Below are positions 43,296-51,552 of a stretch of 64,000 nucleotides of DNA, in pieces (position 1 is the first letter of the stretch; each line of letters begins with the position of its first letter). Below the pieces are notes generated by a model. It had not been told where the DNA came from, did no database searches, and saw only the letters and a list, made by a program, of their open reading frames with translations. Both the position numbers and the translations under genes were made by a program. The DNA is from Thermanaerovibrio velox DSM 12556 (GTDB lineage Bacteria; Synergistota; Synergistia; Synergistales; Synergistaceae). The stretch is from NCBI RefSeq assembly GCF_000237825.1, contig NZ_CM001377.1, positions 1,762,276 to 1,826,275 on the forward strand, in the 5' to 3' direction.

Positions 43296-44754
43296 ATGAA
43301 CTTCTTGGACCTGATAAGCGTAATAGTTTGGGACTACATGTGGGGCATGCCGCTGGTGCTGACCATTCTGGGCACTGGGGTATATCTTACGTTCAAGACC
43401 GGGGGGTTTCAGTTCCTCGGTTTCCGTTCCGCCGGGGCTAACGCCGTCAAGGGCATGTTCAAGCCCGGGGAAGGGAAGGGCAAGGGGCTTCTGTCCTCCG
43501 CGGAGGCCATGAGCGCCGCCCTTGGCACCACCGTGGGGGTGGGGAACATAGGTGGTGTGGCCACCGCCATAGCCACCGGAGGCCCCGGGGCGGTATTTTG
43601 GATGTGGGTGGCCGCCACGGTGGGGATGATAATAAAGACCGCGGAGATAACCTTGGCGGTGCACTATCGGTCCACCGACGAGAAAGGCGGGACCTACGGG
43701 GGCCCCAACTACTACATGAAGAAGGGCATAGGGGATGAGATGGGGCTGAAAAAGGTCTTCAAGGCCCTGAGCGGCCTTTTCGCCTTCGGGTTCCTCACCT
43801 CCTACTTCATAAACATCCAGACCTACACGGTATCCGAGGCGGTTAGCAACACCTTCGGCATCCCCATGACATGGGTGGGCGTTGTTTATACGGTCTTGCT
43901 ATACGGCATGATAAGCGGGGGGCGTCAAAGGGATAGGTCGGATAGCCTCGTGGCTGGTGCCCTTCATGTGCATATTCTACATATTGGGGGGAGGGCTCAT
44001 CCTGCTGCGCTACCTGGATCAGCTGCCCAAGGCCCTGTACCTCATCGTGAGCTCCGCCTTCACCGGCAGCGCCGCGATGGGGGGCTTTGCGGGAGCGGCG
44101 GTGTCCCAGGCCATGAAGGTGGGCTTCGCCAGGTCCGTGTTCAGCAACGAGGCGGGTTGGGGCTCCGCCCCTATGATCCACTCCACCGCAAGGGTTGATC
44201 ACCCGGTGAGACAAGGCCTCATGGGCATCTTCGAGGTCTTCGTGGACACCTTCATCATATGCACCGTGACCTGCCTGGTCATAGTGGTGACCGGCAAGTG
44301 GTCCAGCGGACTGGACGGGGCCACCCTCACCCTGTCGGCCTTCGAGACCGGCATAGGCCGGTACGGAAGGCTGGTGCTGGCCCTGGCGGTCTTCATCTTC
44401 GGCCTTACCACCTCCGGGGGGGTCTACGCCCAGATGGAGGTGGTGCTCCGGTACCTCCTGGGGAACTCTGCCTGGAAGGACCGGCTGCTCGGCTTCTACA
44501 AGTGGACCTACCCGATACCCAGCCTTCTAATGGTCTACGTGGCGGTGTGGTTCGGGCTCCCCGGGACGGTCGTATGGGTCTTCTCGGACGCCTCCACGGC
44601 GCTTCCCATCTTCGCCAACGTGGTGGCCCTGTGGCTCTTGGCCCCCAAGTTCCTATCCCTCCTGGAGGACTACCGGACAAGGTACATGAGGGCCCCCCAA
44701 GGGGAGACCCTAAAGCCCCTGGTACCGCCGTTCTACGACGAGCAGTCCGCGTGA
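43296..44754 (+). pseudogene. Sodium:alanine/glycine symporter (AGCS), interrupted by an apparent frameshift
   Basis: The two reading frames make a complete AGCS-family amino-acid:Na+ symporter. The first (ATG 43296, AAGGGGG 8 bases upstream) has GTTVGVGNIGGVATAIATGGPGAVFWMW and GGPNYYMKKG. It breaks after LLYGMISGG at a G6 run (43917-43922). The second continues VPFMCIFYILGG, SNEAGWGSAPMIHSTARVDHPVRQG to the C-terminus. Removing one G restores VKGIGRIASWLVPFM between them and gives 485 residues, a normal length. A sequence error is the simplest explanation. The DDAH gene follows and an Lrp regulator lies upstream. Confidence 0.9.
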
Positions 44755-44816
44755 TCTGAGGGAAGGCCTGGTCATTTCAGCGTTTTAGAATAAGACAATA
44801 AAGGAGGATGAGATCC

Positions 44817-45590
44817 ATGGAGTTCAGGAACGTGATAGTGCGTACCCCCGGCAGGTCCGTCACGGAGGGCATAACCTCCTGTCCGGAGCTTGGGAAACCG
44901 GATTACCCCCTCGCCCTGGAACAGCACCGGGAGTACGTGAGGGCCCTCGCGTCCTGCGGGGTCAACGTAACGGTGCTGGAGCCCCTGGAGGAGTATCCGG
45001 ACTCCTGCTTCGTGGAGGACACGGCGGTGATAACCAGGAACTGCGCCATAATAACAAACCCCGGGGCCCCAAGCCGCAAGGGGGAAGTGGAATCCATGGC
45101 CCAGGTGCTCAAGGGCTTCTTCCCGGAGGACCGGATAGAGTTCATCCGATCCCCCGGCACCCTGGAGGGGGGGGACGTGATGATGGTGGGGGACCACTTT
45201 TACGTGGGCCTCTCCGCCAGGACGAACCAGGAGGGAATAGACCAGTTCCTATCCATACTTAGCCGCCACGGCCTCAGGGGGTCCGCGGTGCCCCTGCGGG
45301 AGGTGCTGCACCTCAAGACCGGGGTCAACTACATAGAGGACAACAACCTGCTGGTCTCCGGGGAGTTCGTGGACCGCCCCGAGTTCAAGGGCTTCAACCG
45401 GATAGTGGTCCCCCCAGAGGAGGCCTACGGGGCCAACTGCATTTGGGTCAACGGAACCGTGCTGGTCCCCAAGGGGTACCCCACCGTGGAGAGGGCAGTC
45501 CGGGACCTGGGCTACCGGGTCATCACGGTGGACACCTCGGAGTTCCGAAAGATAGACGGGGGCCTCTCCTGCCTGTCCCTACGGTTCTAG
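44817..45590 (+). CDS. Dimethylarginine dimethylaminohydrolase (DDAH)/amidinotransferase-family hydrolase
   Basis: DDAH hydrolyses N-methylated arginines to citrulline and methylamines. The 257-residue protein has the pentein-fold residues in their expected places: DSCFVEDTAV, EGGDVMMVGDHFYVGLSARTN, a catalytic His in LHLKTGVNYI, and a C-terminal catalytic Cys in GGLSCLSLRF (6 residues from the end). The short length fits DDAH rather than arginine deiminase. The ATG at 44817 lies 9 bases after AAAGGAGG. It follows the AGCS symporter closely, suggesting uptake and use of amino acids or arginine derivatives. Confidence 0.88.
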   Translation: MEFRNVIVRTPGRSVTEGITSCPELGKPDYPLALEQHREYVRALASCGVNVTVLEPLEEYPDSCFVEDTAVITRNCAIITNPGAPSRKGEVESMAQVLKGFFPEDRIEFIRSPGTLEGGDVMMVGDHFYVGLSARTNQEGIDQFLSILSRHGLRGSAVPLREVLHLKTGVNYIEDNNLLVSGEFVDRPEFKGFNRIVVPPEEAYGANCIWVNGTVLVPKGYPTVERAVRDLGYRVITVDTSEFRKIDGGLSCLSLRF

Positions 45591-45598
45591 GATCTCCC

Positions 45599-45621
45599 GG
45601 GCCCCGGAGGAACCGGGGCCC
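45599..45621. terminator. Hairpin between DDAH gene and cobO
   Basis: A 9-bp stem GGGCCCCGG / CCGGGGCCC with a 5-base loop lies between convergent genes. No T-run follows on the plus strand. Confidence 0.6.
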
Positions 45622-45640
45622 ATTGCAACTGAACGGGGGA

Positions 45641-46156
45641 TCAGTACTCTATCCCCTCCCGGGCCTTCACCCCCTTCTGGTATGGGTGCTTGACCTCCCG
45701 CATCTCGGTCACCAGGTCCGCCGCGGCGATGACCTCCTCCGGGGCATAACGGCCGGTGAGGACCACCTCGGTCCTCTCGTGCCGGCCCCCTATCACCTCC
45801 AACACCTCCTCCACGTTGAGGAGCCCGTAGTCCATCGCCACGTTCACCTCGTCCAGGATCACCAGGTCATAGGCCCCGGAGCTCAGGGCCTCCCGGGCCA
45901 ACTCAAGCCCCCGACGGGCCTCGCTGAAGTCCACATCCCTGGCACCTCCCTTGGGCACGTAGTCCGCCGTGCCGGTCCGGACCAGCTCAAAACCCTCCAG
46001 GAACCCTGCCCCCCGGATCTCCCCGTAGAAGTCCCAGCCCTTCAAGAACTGTATCATCTTGACCCTCCGGCCGTGTCCCACCGCCCTCACCGCAAGCCCC
46101 AGGGCCGCGGTGGTCTTGCCCTTGCCGTTCCCGGTGTAAACTTGAACCATCCCCAT
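45641..46156 (-). CDS. cobO: Corrinoid adenosyltransferase (CobO/BtuR/CobA type)
   Basis: This enzyme transfers adenosyl from ATP to corrinoids to make adenosylcobalamin. The 171-residue protein starts with the family P-loop VYTGNGKGKTTAALGLAVRA, and has KMIQFLKG, LVILDEVNVAMDYGLL and VVLTGRYAPEEVIAAADLVTEM, all typical of CobO. The C-terminal HPYQKGVKAREGIEY is the known family ending. It provides the cofactor form for adenosylcobalamin-dependent enzymes such as mutases of glutamate fermentation; MetH uses methylcobalamin. It is divergent from the Rossmann-MCP gene. Confidence 0.95.
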   Translation of the reverse strand: MGMVQVYTGNGKGKTTAALGLAVRAVGHGRRVKMIQFLKGWDFYGEIRGAGFLEGFELVRTGTADYVPKGGARDVDFSEARRGLELAREALSSGAYDLVILDEVNVAMDYGLLNVEEVLEVIGGRHERTEVVLTGRYAPEEVIAAADLVTEMREVKHPYQKGVKAREGIEY

Positions 46157-46258
46157 TTATGCACACCCCCATGGTCTGGTAAAATTCGCAAAGGACTATG
46201 AACTAAAGCATACCACGTCGTGTGGTGCCAAAACCTTTGGTGAGGGGGTCTTTGAGAT

Positions 46259-47116
46259 ATGGCAGACATGAAGATAGGTTTCATCGGAGGAGGCGAGGGG
46301 GCCCTCAAGATAATGCGTCACCTCATGAAGCTGGACTTCAAGATCGCCGGGGTGGTTGACATCTCCGATGACGCCCCCGCCATGAGGGAAGCCCGTCAGC
46401 ACCACATACCCACCTTCAAGAGGATGGAAGACCTGTTGAGCCGTCCCTGCGACCTGGTGATAGAGGTCACCGGCAGGGACTCGGTGGCCAAGGAGGTGGA
46501 GGAGAAGAAGTCCCCCAGGACCGGCCTGCTGCGCTCCCAGGACGCCCGGTTCCTCTACGACATAATCGCCAAGGAGGATGAGAACTCCCGGGTCATAACC
46601 CGGCAGATCGAGGAGATAATAAAGCTCCGGAAGGCCCTTTCGGAGATACTTAAGCCCCTCAAGGAGGCGTTCGACTCCCTGGCATCGGGGAACAAGGACG
46701 TGGAAGGCACCATGAAACCCATGCTGGAGGCCATGGAGCGGCTCACCCAGGAGACCCAGCGGTCCGACGAGCTGGTTAGCACCATACATGCCATAGCCAG
46801 GCAGACCAAGATGCTGGGGCTCAACGCCGCCATCGAGGCCGCCAGGGCGGGGGACATGGGCAAGGGCTTCGCGGTGGTGGCGGACGAGGTGCGCAAGCTG
46901 GCGGAACAGACCACCGCCTCGGTCCAGGAGGTGGGGGACGTGCTCACCGACATAGCGGAGATCTCCAAGGCCCTCGGGGAACCCATAAAGCAGTTCAGCG
47001 CCGTGGCCCAGAACAGGGTCAAGACCATAGAGGCCATAAAATCCCAGGTGGAGAGCCTGTCGTCCATGGTGGCCTCCGCGGAGGCCGTGGAGGCCAGGCT
47101 CCGGGAGATCCTGTAG
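46259..47116 (+). CDS. Soluble chemoreceptor with an N-terminal Rossmann nucleotide-binding domain
   Basis: This 285-residue protein has no membrane helix. Residues 1-75 form a Rossmann-like unit with the glycine-rich loop KIGFIGGGEGALKIMR, then IAGVVDISDDAPAMREARQHHIPTF and DLVIEVTG, as in the NAD(P)-binding part of dehydrogenases. After a coiled linker comes the MCP tip (KMLGLNAAIEAARAGDMGKG and FAVVADEVRKLAEQ, about 190-222). The family combination is rare as far as I know; sensing of NAD(H) or a metabolite is inferred. A GAGGGGG lies about 12 bases before the ATG; an ATG at 46268 is an alternative. Confidence 0.87.
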   Translation: MADMKIGFIGGGEGALKIMRHLMKLDFKIAGVVDISDDAPAMREARQHHIPTFKRMEDLLSRPCDLVIEVTGRDSVAKEVEEKKSPRTGLLRSQDARFLYDIIAKEDENSRVITRQIEEIIKLRKALSEILKPLKEAFDSLASGNKDVEGTMKPMLEAMERLTQETQRSDELVSTIHAIARQTKMLGLNAAIEAARAGDMGKGFAVVADEVRKLAEQTTASVQEVGDVLTDIAEISKALGEPIKQFSAVAQNRVKTIEAIKSQVESLSSMVASAEAVEARLREIL

Positions 47117-47190
47117 GGTCCTTGGGTAAGGCCCGCTGGGCCCCAGGGACCAGGGGAGCATCAAGCCCTCTAAAACCCATTAAACTCTAC

Positions 47191-47219
47191 GGAGGGGAAC
47201 CCCTTTGGGGTTCCCCTCC
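47191..47219. terminator. Terminator between Rossmann-MCP gene and ABC-transporter operon
   Basis: A perfect 13-bp stem (GGAGGGGAACCCC / GGGGTTCCCCTCC) with a 3-base loop lies between convergent genes. Confidence 0.75.
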
Positions 47220-47249
47220 TCTGTCAAGCCCTAGGTTGCCGTCTACGGC

Positions 47250-47645
47250 CTATTCGTTCCCCGGGGGGGTGAGCATGCAAGGCAGCCCCTCCACCAGGGC
47301 CGGCAACGACACCATGGCCCTGTCCTCGGTGGAGAAGGATAGGGTGGTCTCCACGGTCTTCGTGACTCCCCCGTTCTGGTCCAACAGCTCCACCTTTATG
47401 GGCACCCGGGGGCCTCGGACCACCACCACGTCCCGGTCGTCCGCCATGAACTCCATGGGTTCCCCGGAGCCTACGGTGACCCGCAGGGATTCGATGGGCT
47501 TTAGGTCCTTTCCGGACAGGGTTGCGGCCTGGTTGTCCAGGAACAGCTGGTGCTCCTTGCCCAGCACGAACAGGACGGCGCCCAAGGCCACCAAAGCTCC
47601 CACCAGCACGAGTCTTATGAGGTTTCTTCTAGTCAAGCGGAACAC
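47250..47645 (-). CDS. Small membrane-anchored protein of the ABC transporter operon, function unknown
   Basis: This 131-residue protein has one N-terminal helix (LIRLVLVGALVALGAVLFVLG) after an Arg-rich start, then a beta-rich extracytoplasmic domain (VTVGSGEPMEFMADDRDVVVVRGPRVPIKVELLDQNGGVTKTVE). It begins 16 bases after the second permease stop and is the last gene of the operon. I recall similar proteins beside this transporter type in Synergistetes under a DUF name, but cannot name a function. It might be an accessory subunit of the importer. Confidence 0.65.
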   Translation of the reverse strand: MFRLTRRNLIRLVLVGALVALGAVLFVLGKEHQLFLDNQAATLSGKDLKPIESLRVTVGSGEPMEFMADDRDVVVVRGPRVPIKVELLDQNGGVTKTVETTLSFSTEDRAMVSLPALVEGLPCMLTPPGNE

Positions 47646-47660
47646 CTCCCCTCACGGGCC

Positions 47661-48764
47661 TTAGGCCGCCTGGCCCCGGAGGGAACGGCGGGCCCGCTCC
47701 CGGTCCTTCTGTCTCTTCCAGGCGTGAAGCGCCAGGGAGATGGCGATTATGCCGTAGGAGACGAAGACCCGGAAGTACTCCCCAAGCTGGGCCTGGCCTA
47801 TGAGCTGCTTGCCCGCCATGGGGGACACCACGAACATGAGGTGGAACAGCACCACCCCCAGGAACACGTTGCCGATGGTGGCCTTGGCGACGGTGGCGCC
47901 GCCGATGAGCAGCGCCGCTATGGCGAACATGCCCGCCTGGTCGTGGCTGTTGTATGTGTTCATGGTGCCTATGTTCTGGAGGAATATTATCTGACCGTAG
48001 CAGGCCAGCACGGTGGAGATGATGATGGCTATTATCCTGGTCTTCTCCACCGGGATGCCCGCCGAGTCCGCCACCGCCATGTCCTGTCCTATGGCCCTCA
48101 TGTCCTGGCCCAGCTTGGTGCGCTGGAACCAGAGGATGAATAGGCAGAAGGCCCCTATGACCAGGTAGGTGGCCAAGGGCACGCTTAGCTCCCCTATCTT
48201 GAGGGGTATCAGCTCGTCCAGGCAGTGCCTTATGCCCTGCAGGTTGATGGCGTTCCTTATGCCGTAGCCCCTGGAGAGCACCAGCTCCGCCTTCCTTATG
48301 GGTATGAGCTTGCCCATTCCGTATAGCACCAGCAGCTGGTAGAGGCCGTTGATGAAGAAGCCCAGGATGTAGCTGGTGACCATCTCCCGCCCCTTGGCCC
48401 GGTTAAGCACAGATCCGCACACCCAGCCCAGGAAGACCGCTATGGGGGTGGCGATGAGGGCGGCCAGCAGCATTCCCGGCAGCCCTGAAACGGACCAGTC
48501 GGAGATGAGGATGAGCCCTATCTGCCCCGCCATGGCCCCCAGCACCATGCCGAAGTTGAGCCCCATTCCCGCCAGGATCGGGATGAGAAGGGAGAGAACC
48601 AGGAAGGAGTTCCTGGCCACCCGGGTCATCATCTCTTGGATGAGGTAGCTGGCGGTAAACCCGGACAGGGGTATCGCCACCGCCGACAGGGCGATGAAGA
48701 TGATGGGCACCGCGTTGCTTATGAGAAGCCGCTGGATCTTTTCCTTCATGTTGGCGTCCTTCAT
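47661..48764 (-). CDS. ABC transporter permease, BPD_transp_2 family (subunit 2)
   Basis: This 367-residue integral membrane protein has about ten helices and the family features of simple-sugar/nucleoside-type permeases: GMGLNFGMVLGAMAGQIGLI near the start, and RAIGQDMAVADSAGIPVEKTRIIAIIISTVLACYGQIIFLQN (quoted in parts: AIGQDMAVADSAGIPVEK), the cytoplasmic coupling loop. The ATG overlaps the first permease by 4 bases. It forms the heterodimeric pore with that subunit. Confidence 0.9.
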   Translation of the reverse strand: MKDANMKEKIQRLLISNAVPIIFIALSAVAIPLSGFTASYLIQEMMTRVARNSFLVLSLLIPILAGMGLNFGMVLGAMAGQIGLILISDWSVSGLPGMLLAALIATPIAVFLGWVCGSVLNRAKGREMVTSYILGFFINGLYQLLVLYGMGKLIPIRKAELVLSRGYGIRNAINLQGIRHCLDELIPLKIGELSVPLATYLVIGAFCLFILWFQRTKLGQDMRAIGQDMAVADSAGIPVEKTRIIAIIISTVLACYGQIIFLQNIGTMNTYNSHDQAGMFAIAALLIGGATVAKATIGNVFLGVVLFHLMFVVSPMAGKQLIGQAQLGEYFRVFVSYGIIAISLALHAWKRQKDRERARRSLRGQAA

Positions 48765-49807
48765 CTCTTTACCTGCACCTTTCTGGTCAAAGCGTAGAGG
48801 ATCATGCCGTTGCTCACGATGATCCTTATGACCTCGGACATGTCGGTCTGCATTATGCTGTTTATGACCGACGGGGTCATGGTCAGTATCCCCTGGAAGA
48901 GGAAGGTACCCACGATGACGTTCAGCATGGAGGCCTTGTTAACCGAGGCGCCCCCCAGGAGGATGGCCGCCACCGCGGGGAACGCCATGTAGAAGGGCCC
49001 CATGTAGAGCTGGATGAAACCGAAGCTCTGCTCGTACACCAGGATGCCTATGGCCCCGAAGACCGTTGAGAGCACCACCGAGACGATCCGCATCTTGTCC
49101 ACGTCGATGCCCGACGCCCTGGCGAACTCCGGGTTGGACCCCACGGCGGTCATGGCGGTGCCGGTCTTGGTCTTGAGGAACCCCCACATGATGAAGCACA
49201 TGAGGGCGAAGAAGAGGAACATGCCGGTGGGGAAGTAGAAGTTGGGGCCTATGTTGAAGGCCAAGAAGTCGCTCAACACCTTGAGCCAGTAGCCCTGCAC
49301 GCTTATGGTGGTTCTAAGGCCGGAGCCGCCGTATCCCCATATCATGTTGGGGCTCTTGTAGGGGAGCAGAAGCCACGCCATGCACATGAGGGCCACGGAG
49401 GAGAAGCCCACGTAGGTGGCTATCATCATCTCGTCCCCCTTGACCCGGTTGAGCAGAAGCCCGTAGCCGTAGCCCAGCACCACCGCCAGTAGAACCGCTA
49501 TGGCCATGGCGGTGAGGAACCCCATCATGCCGGTAACGTTGAGCTCGATGCTGGTCACGGCCCCCACAAGGCCGGCGATTATCCCAAGCGGCAGCCCGAA
49601 GTTAAGCCCGCACCCCGACTGGACCATGGGGACCAGGGCAAGCACCATGACGCCGTTCATCCCCACCCGCACCAGAGTATCGCTCAGGGAGGTGTCCACC
49701 CGGACCCCCACGAAGGGGGCCGCCACGAAGAGGGAGACCAGGAAAAGCCCTATGATGACCCTGGGCCAGCCGGCGGCCTCTATAAAGGACTTAAGCTTAT
49801 CAGTCAC
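48761..49807 (-). CDS. ABC transporter permease, BPD_transp_2 family (subunit 1)
   Basis: This 348-residue permease has about nine helices. SGCGLNFGLPLGIIAGLVG is the family's N-terminal pattern, and GSNPEFARASGIDVDKMR is the coupling loop that docks on the ATPase. The GTG start overlaps the ATPase stop by 8 bases, so translation is coupled. The paired subunits and their neighbour with two ATPase halves match the layout of sugar, autoinducer-2 or nucleoside importers, but the binding protein (DUF3798) differs, so the substrate remains unknown. Confidence 0.9.
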   Translation of the reverse strand: MTDKLKSFIEAAGWPRVIIGLFLVSLFVAAPFVGVRVDTSLSDTLVRVGMNGVMVLALVPMVQSGCGLNFGLPLGIIAGLVGAVTSIELNVTGMMGFLTAMAIAVLLAVVLGYGYGLLLNRVKGDEMMIATYVGFSSVALMCMAWLLLPYKSPNMIWGYGGSGLRTTISVQGYWLKVLSDFLAFNIGPNFYFPTGMFLFFALMCFIMWGFLKTKTGTAMTAVGSNPEFARASGIDVDKMRIVSVVLSTVFGAIGILVYEQSFGFIQLYMGPFYMAFPAVAAILLGGASVNKASMLNVIVGTFLFQGILTMTPSVINSIMQTDMSEVIRIIVSNGMILYALTRKVQVKR

Positions 49808-51428
49808 AGGCCTTCACCTTCTCTTCCGTTTCAACCTTGATCTCTCCCATCATGAGGAGCCCGAACTCCTCAGAAGGCGCCTTGGCGGGGAGCACCCCCG
49901 CTATGCGGCCCTCGTCCACTATGGCTATGCGGTCGCATATGGACCTGAGCTCCTCCAGCTCCGACGAGGTCATCACTATGGTGGTTCCGTACTCCCGGTT
50001 GTAGCGCCGCAGGGTGTCCAGCACCAGCTTCTTGGCCCCCACGTCTATGCCCCGGGTTGGCTCGGAGACGAAGAGCACGTCGGGGCGCACCACGAAGGCC
50101 TTGGCAAGGCAGACCTTCTGCTGGTTGCCGCCGGACAGCTCCACCGCCCTCTGCTTTGGGCCGGTGCACTTTATCTCCAGGGCCTTTATGTACTCGTTGG
50201 CGCACTCCTCTATGGCCTTGTCGTCCCTCCACTTGATGAGGCCTCCCATGAGGGGGCGGATGAACTTCTCCTGGATCTGCATGGCGGTGAAGGCTATGTT
50301 CCAGTCTATGCCCTCCTGGAGCAGAAGCCCCACCCCCCGCCGGTCCTCGGATACGAAGGCCATGCCGGCCCTCAAGGACGCCTCCGGGTCGTTCAGCTTT
50401 ATGGGCTTGCCGTGGAGTTCCACGTGGCCTCCCGCGGCGTAAAGCCCCATTATGCCGTTGGCTATGCCGAGCTTCCCCTGCCCCGCAAGGCCCCCGATGC
50501 CGAAGATCTCCCCCTTGCGGACCTCGAAGGACACGTCCCGCACGGTCTCGCCGGGCATGTCCACCCACAGGTTCTTCACCGACAGGATGGGCTCACCAAG
50601 GGAGCGGACCTCCCCATCCTCCGCGTGGGACTCCTCCACCTTGCGGCCCACCATCCAGTTGGCTATCTGCCGGACCGTGACGTCACAGGTCCTGGCCTCC
50701 TGGACCACGTGTCCGTCCCGGAGCACCACTATCTTGTCGCAGAGGTCTATGACCTCCTGGAGGCGGTGGGATATGAATATGACCGAAAGGCCCTTGGCGG
50801 TGAGGCGCTTCACCGCCTTTATGAGGATCTCCGCCTCGGACTCGGTGAGCACCGCGGTGGGCTCGTCCAGCACCAAAAGCTTGGTGTTGCTCCTGTCTAT
50901 CTCCCGGGCTATCTCGGTGAACTGCTTGTGCCCCACCGGCATCTCGGAGCAGAGGGTGTCCGGTTCGATGTCCACCCCCAACACCGATATGGCCCTCTGG
51001 GCCCTCTCCCTCATCACCGGCCGGTCCAGAGTGCGAAGCCGGTCGCCGAAGACCTCCACCAAGGGGTTGTACAGGGTGGACTCCCGGTTTAAAAGTATGT
51101 TCTCCGTGGCGGTGAAGCCCGGGATCAGGGAGAACTCCTGGTGCACCATCCCTATGCCCGCGTCCAGGGCGTCGAAGGGGGACTTGAAGCTGACCTCCCG
51201 GCCCTGGAAGAATATCTTGCCCTCGTACCCTCCGGTCTGGTGGATCACCGGCATTCCGAAGAGTATCTTCATCAAGGTAGTCTTGCCCGCCCCGTTCTCC
51301 CCCACCAACCCCAAGGCCTCACCGGGGTTCAGGGTGAAGGAGACGTCCGCAAGGACCCTGTTGCCGTAGTACTCCTTACCCACATGCTCAAGCCTTAATA
51401 TGGGCTCCACAGCTCCCAAAGCGCTCAC
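49800..51428 (-). CDS. ABC transporter ATP-binding protein with two nucleotide-binding domains
   Basis: This 542-residue protein has two ATPase halves, as in RbsA/MglA-type importers. The first half (1-260) has a full Walker A (GENGAGKTTLMK) and Walker B (LLVLDEPTAVLTESEAE). The second (270-530) has a degenerate Walker A (GLAGQGKLGIANG), which is also common in this family, then ELSGGNQQKVCLAKAF and DVLFVSEPTRGIDVGAK. The upstream region carries a hairpin (51503-51527) that may lower transcription relative to the binding protein gene. The start is a GTG with GAGAGG upstream. Confidence 0.92.
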   Translation of the reverse strand: MSALGAVEPILRLEHVGKEYYGNRVLADVSFTLNPGEALGLVGENGAGKTTLMKILFGMPVIHQTGGYEGKIFFQGREVSFKSPFDALDAGIGMVHQEFSLIPGFTATENILLNRESTLYNPLVEVFGDRLRTLDRPVMRERAQRAISVLGVDIEPDTLCSEMPVGHKQFTEIAREIDRSNTKLLVLDEPTAVLTESEAEILIKAVKRLTAKGLSVIFISHRLQEVIDLCDKIVVLRDGHVVQEARTCDVTVRQIANWMVGRKVEESHAEDGEVRSLGEPILSVKNLWVDMPGETVRDVSFEVRKGEIFGIGGLAGQGKLGIANGIMGLYAAGGHVELHGKPIKLNDPEASLRAGMAFVSEDRRGVGLLLQEGIDWNIAFTAMQIQEKFIRPLMGGLIKWRDDKAIEECANEYIKALEIKCTGPKQRAVELSGGNQQKVCLAKAFVVRPDVLFVSEPTRGIDVGAKKLVLDTLRRYNREYGTTIVMTSSELEELRSICDRIAIVDEGRIAGVLPAKAPSEEFGLLMMGEIKVETEEKVKACD

Positions 51429-51502
51429 ACCTCTCTCAAGATCTCGGGGGATCCGCTGCTATGCATCTAATTTCACATTACACAGATAAAGCCACGAAGA
51501 AA

Positions 51503-51527
51503 GGAGGGGGGCGAAAGGCCCCCTCCC
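51503..51527 (-). terminator. Hairpin between binding-protein and ATPase genes
   Basis: The stem GGAGGGGGGC / GCCCCCTCC around a GAAA-type loop is followed on the minus strand by TTTCTTCG. It likely reduces downstream expression, which fits the excess of binding protein usual for ABC importers. Confidence 0.6.
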
Positions 51528-51552
51528 GGGCATCGTGCGGGACGCCTTCCGC

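Noticed and set aside
46213-46232. ACCAC-GTCGT-GTGGT inverted repeat upstream of the Rossmann-MCP gene
   Set aside because: The arms are only 5 bases long and no promoter boxes are placed convincingly around it; such a repeat is expected by chance in this sequence length.
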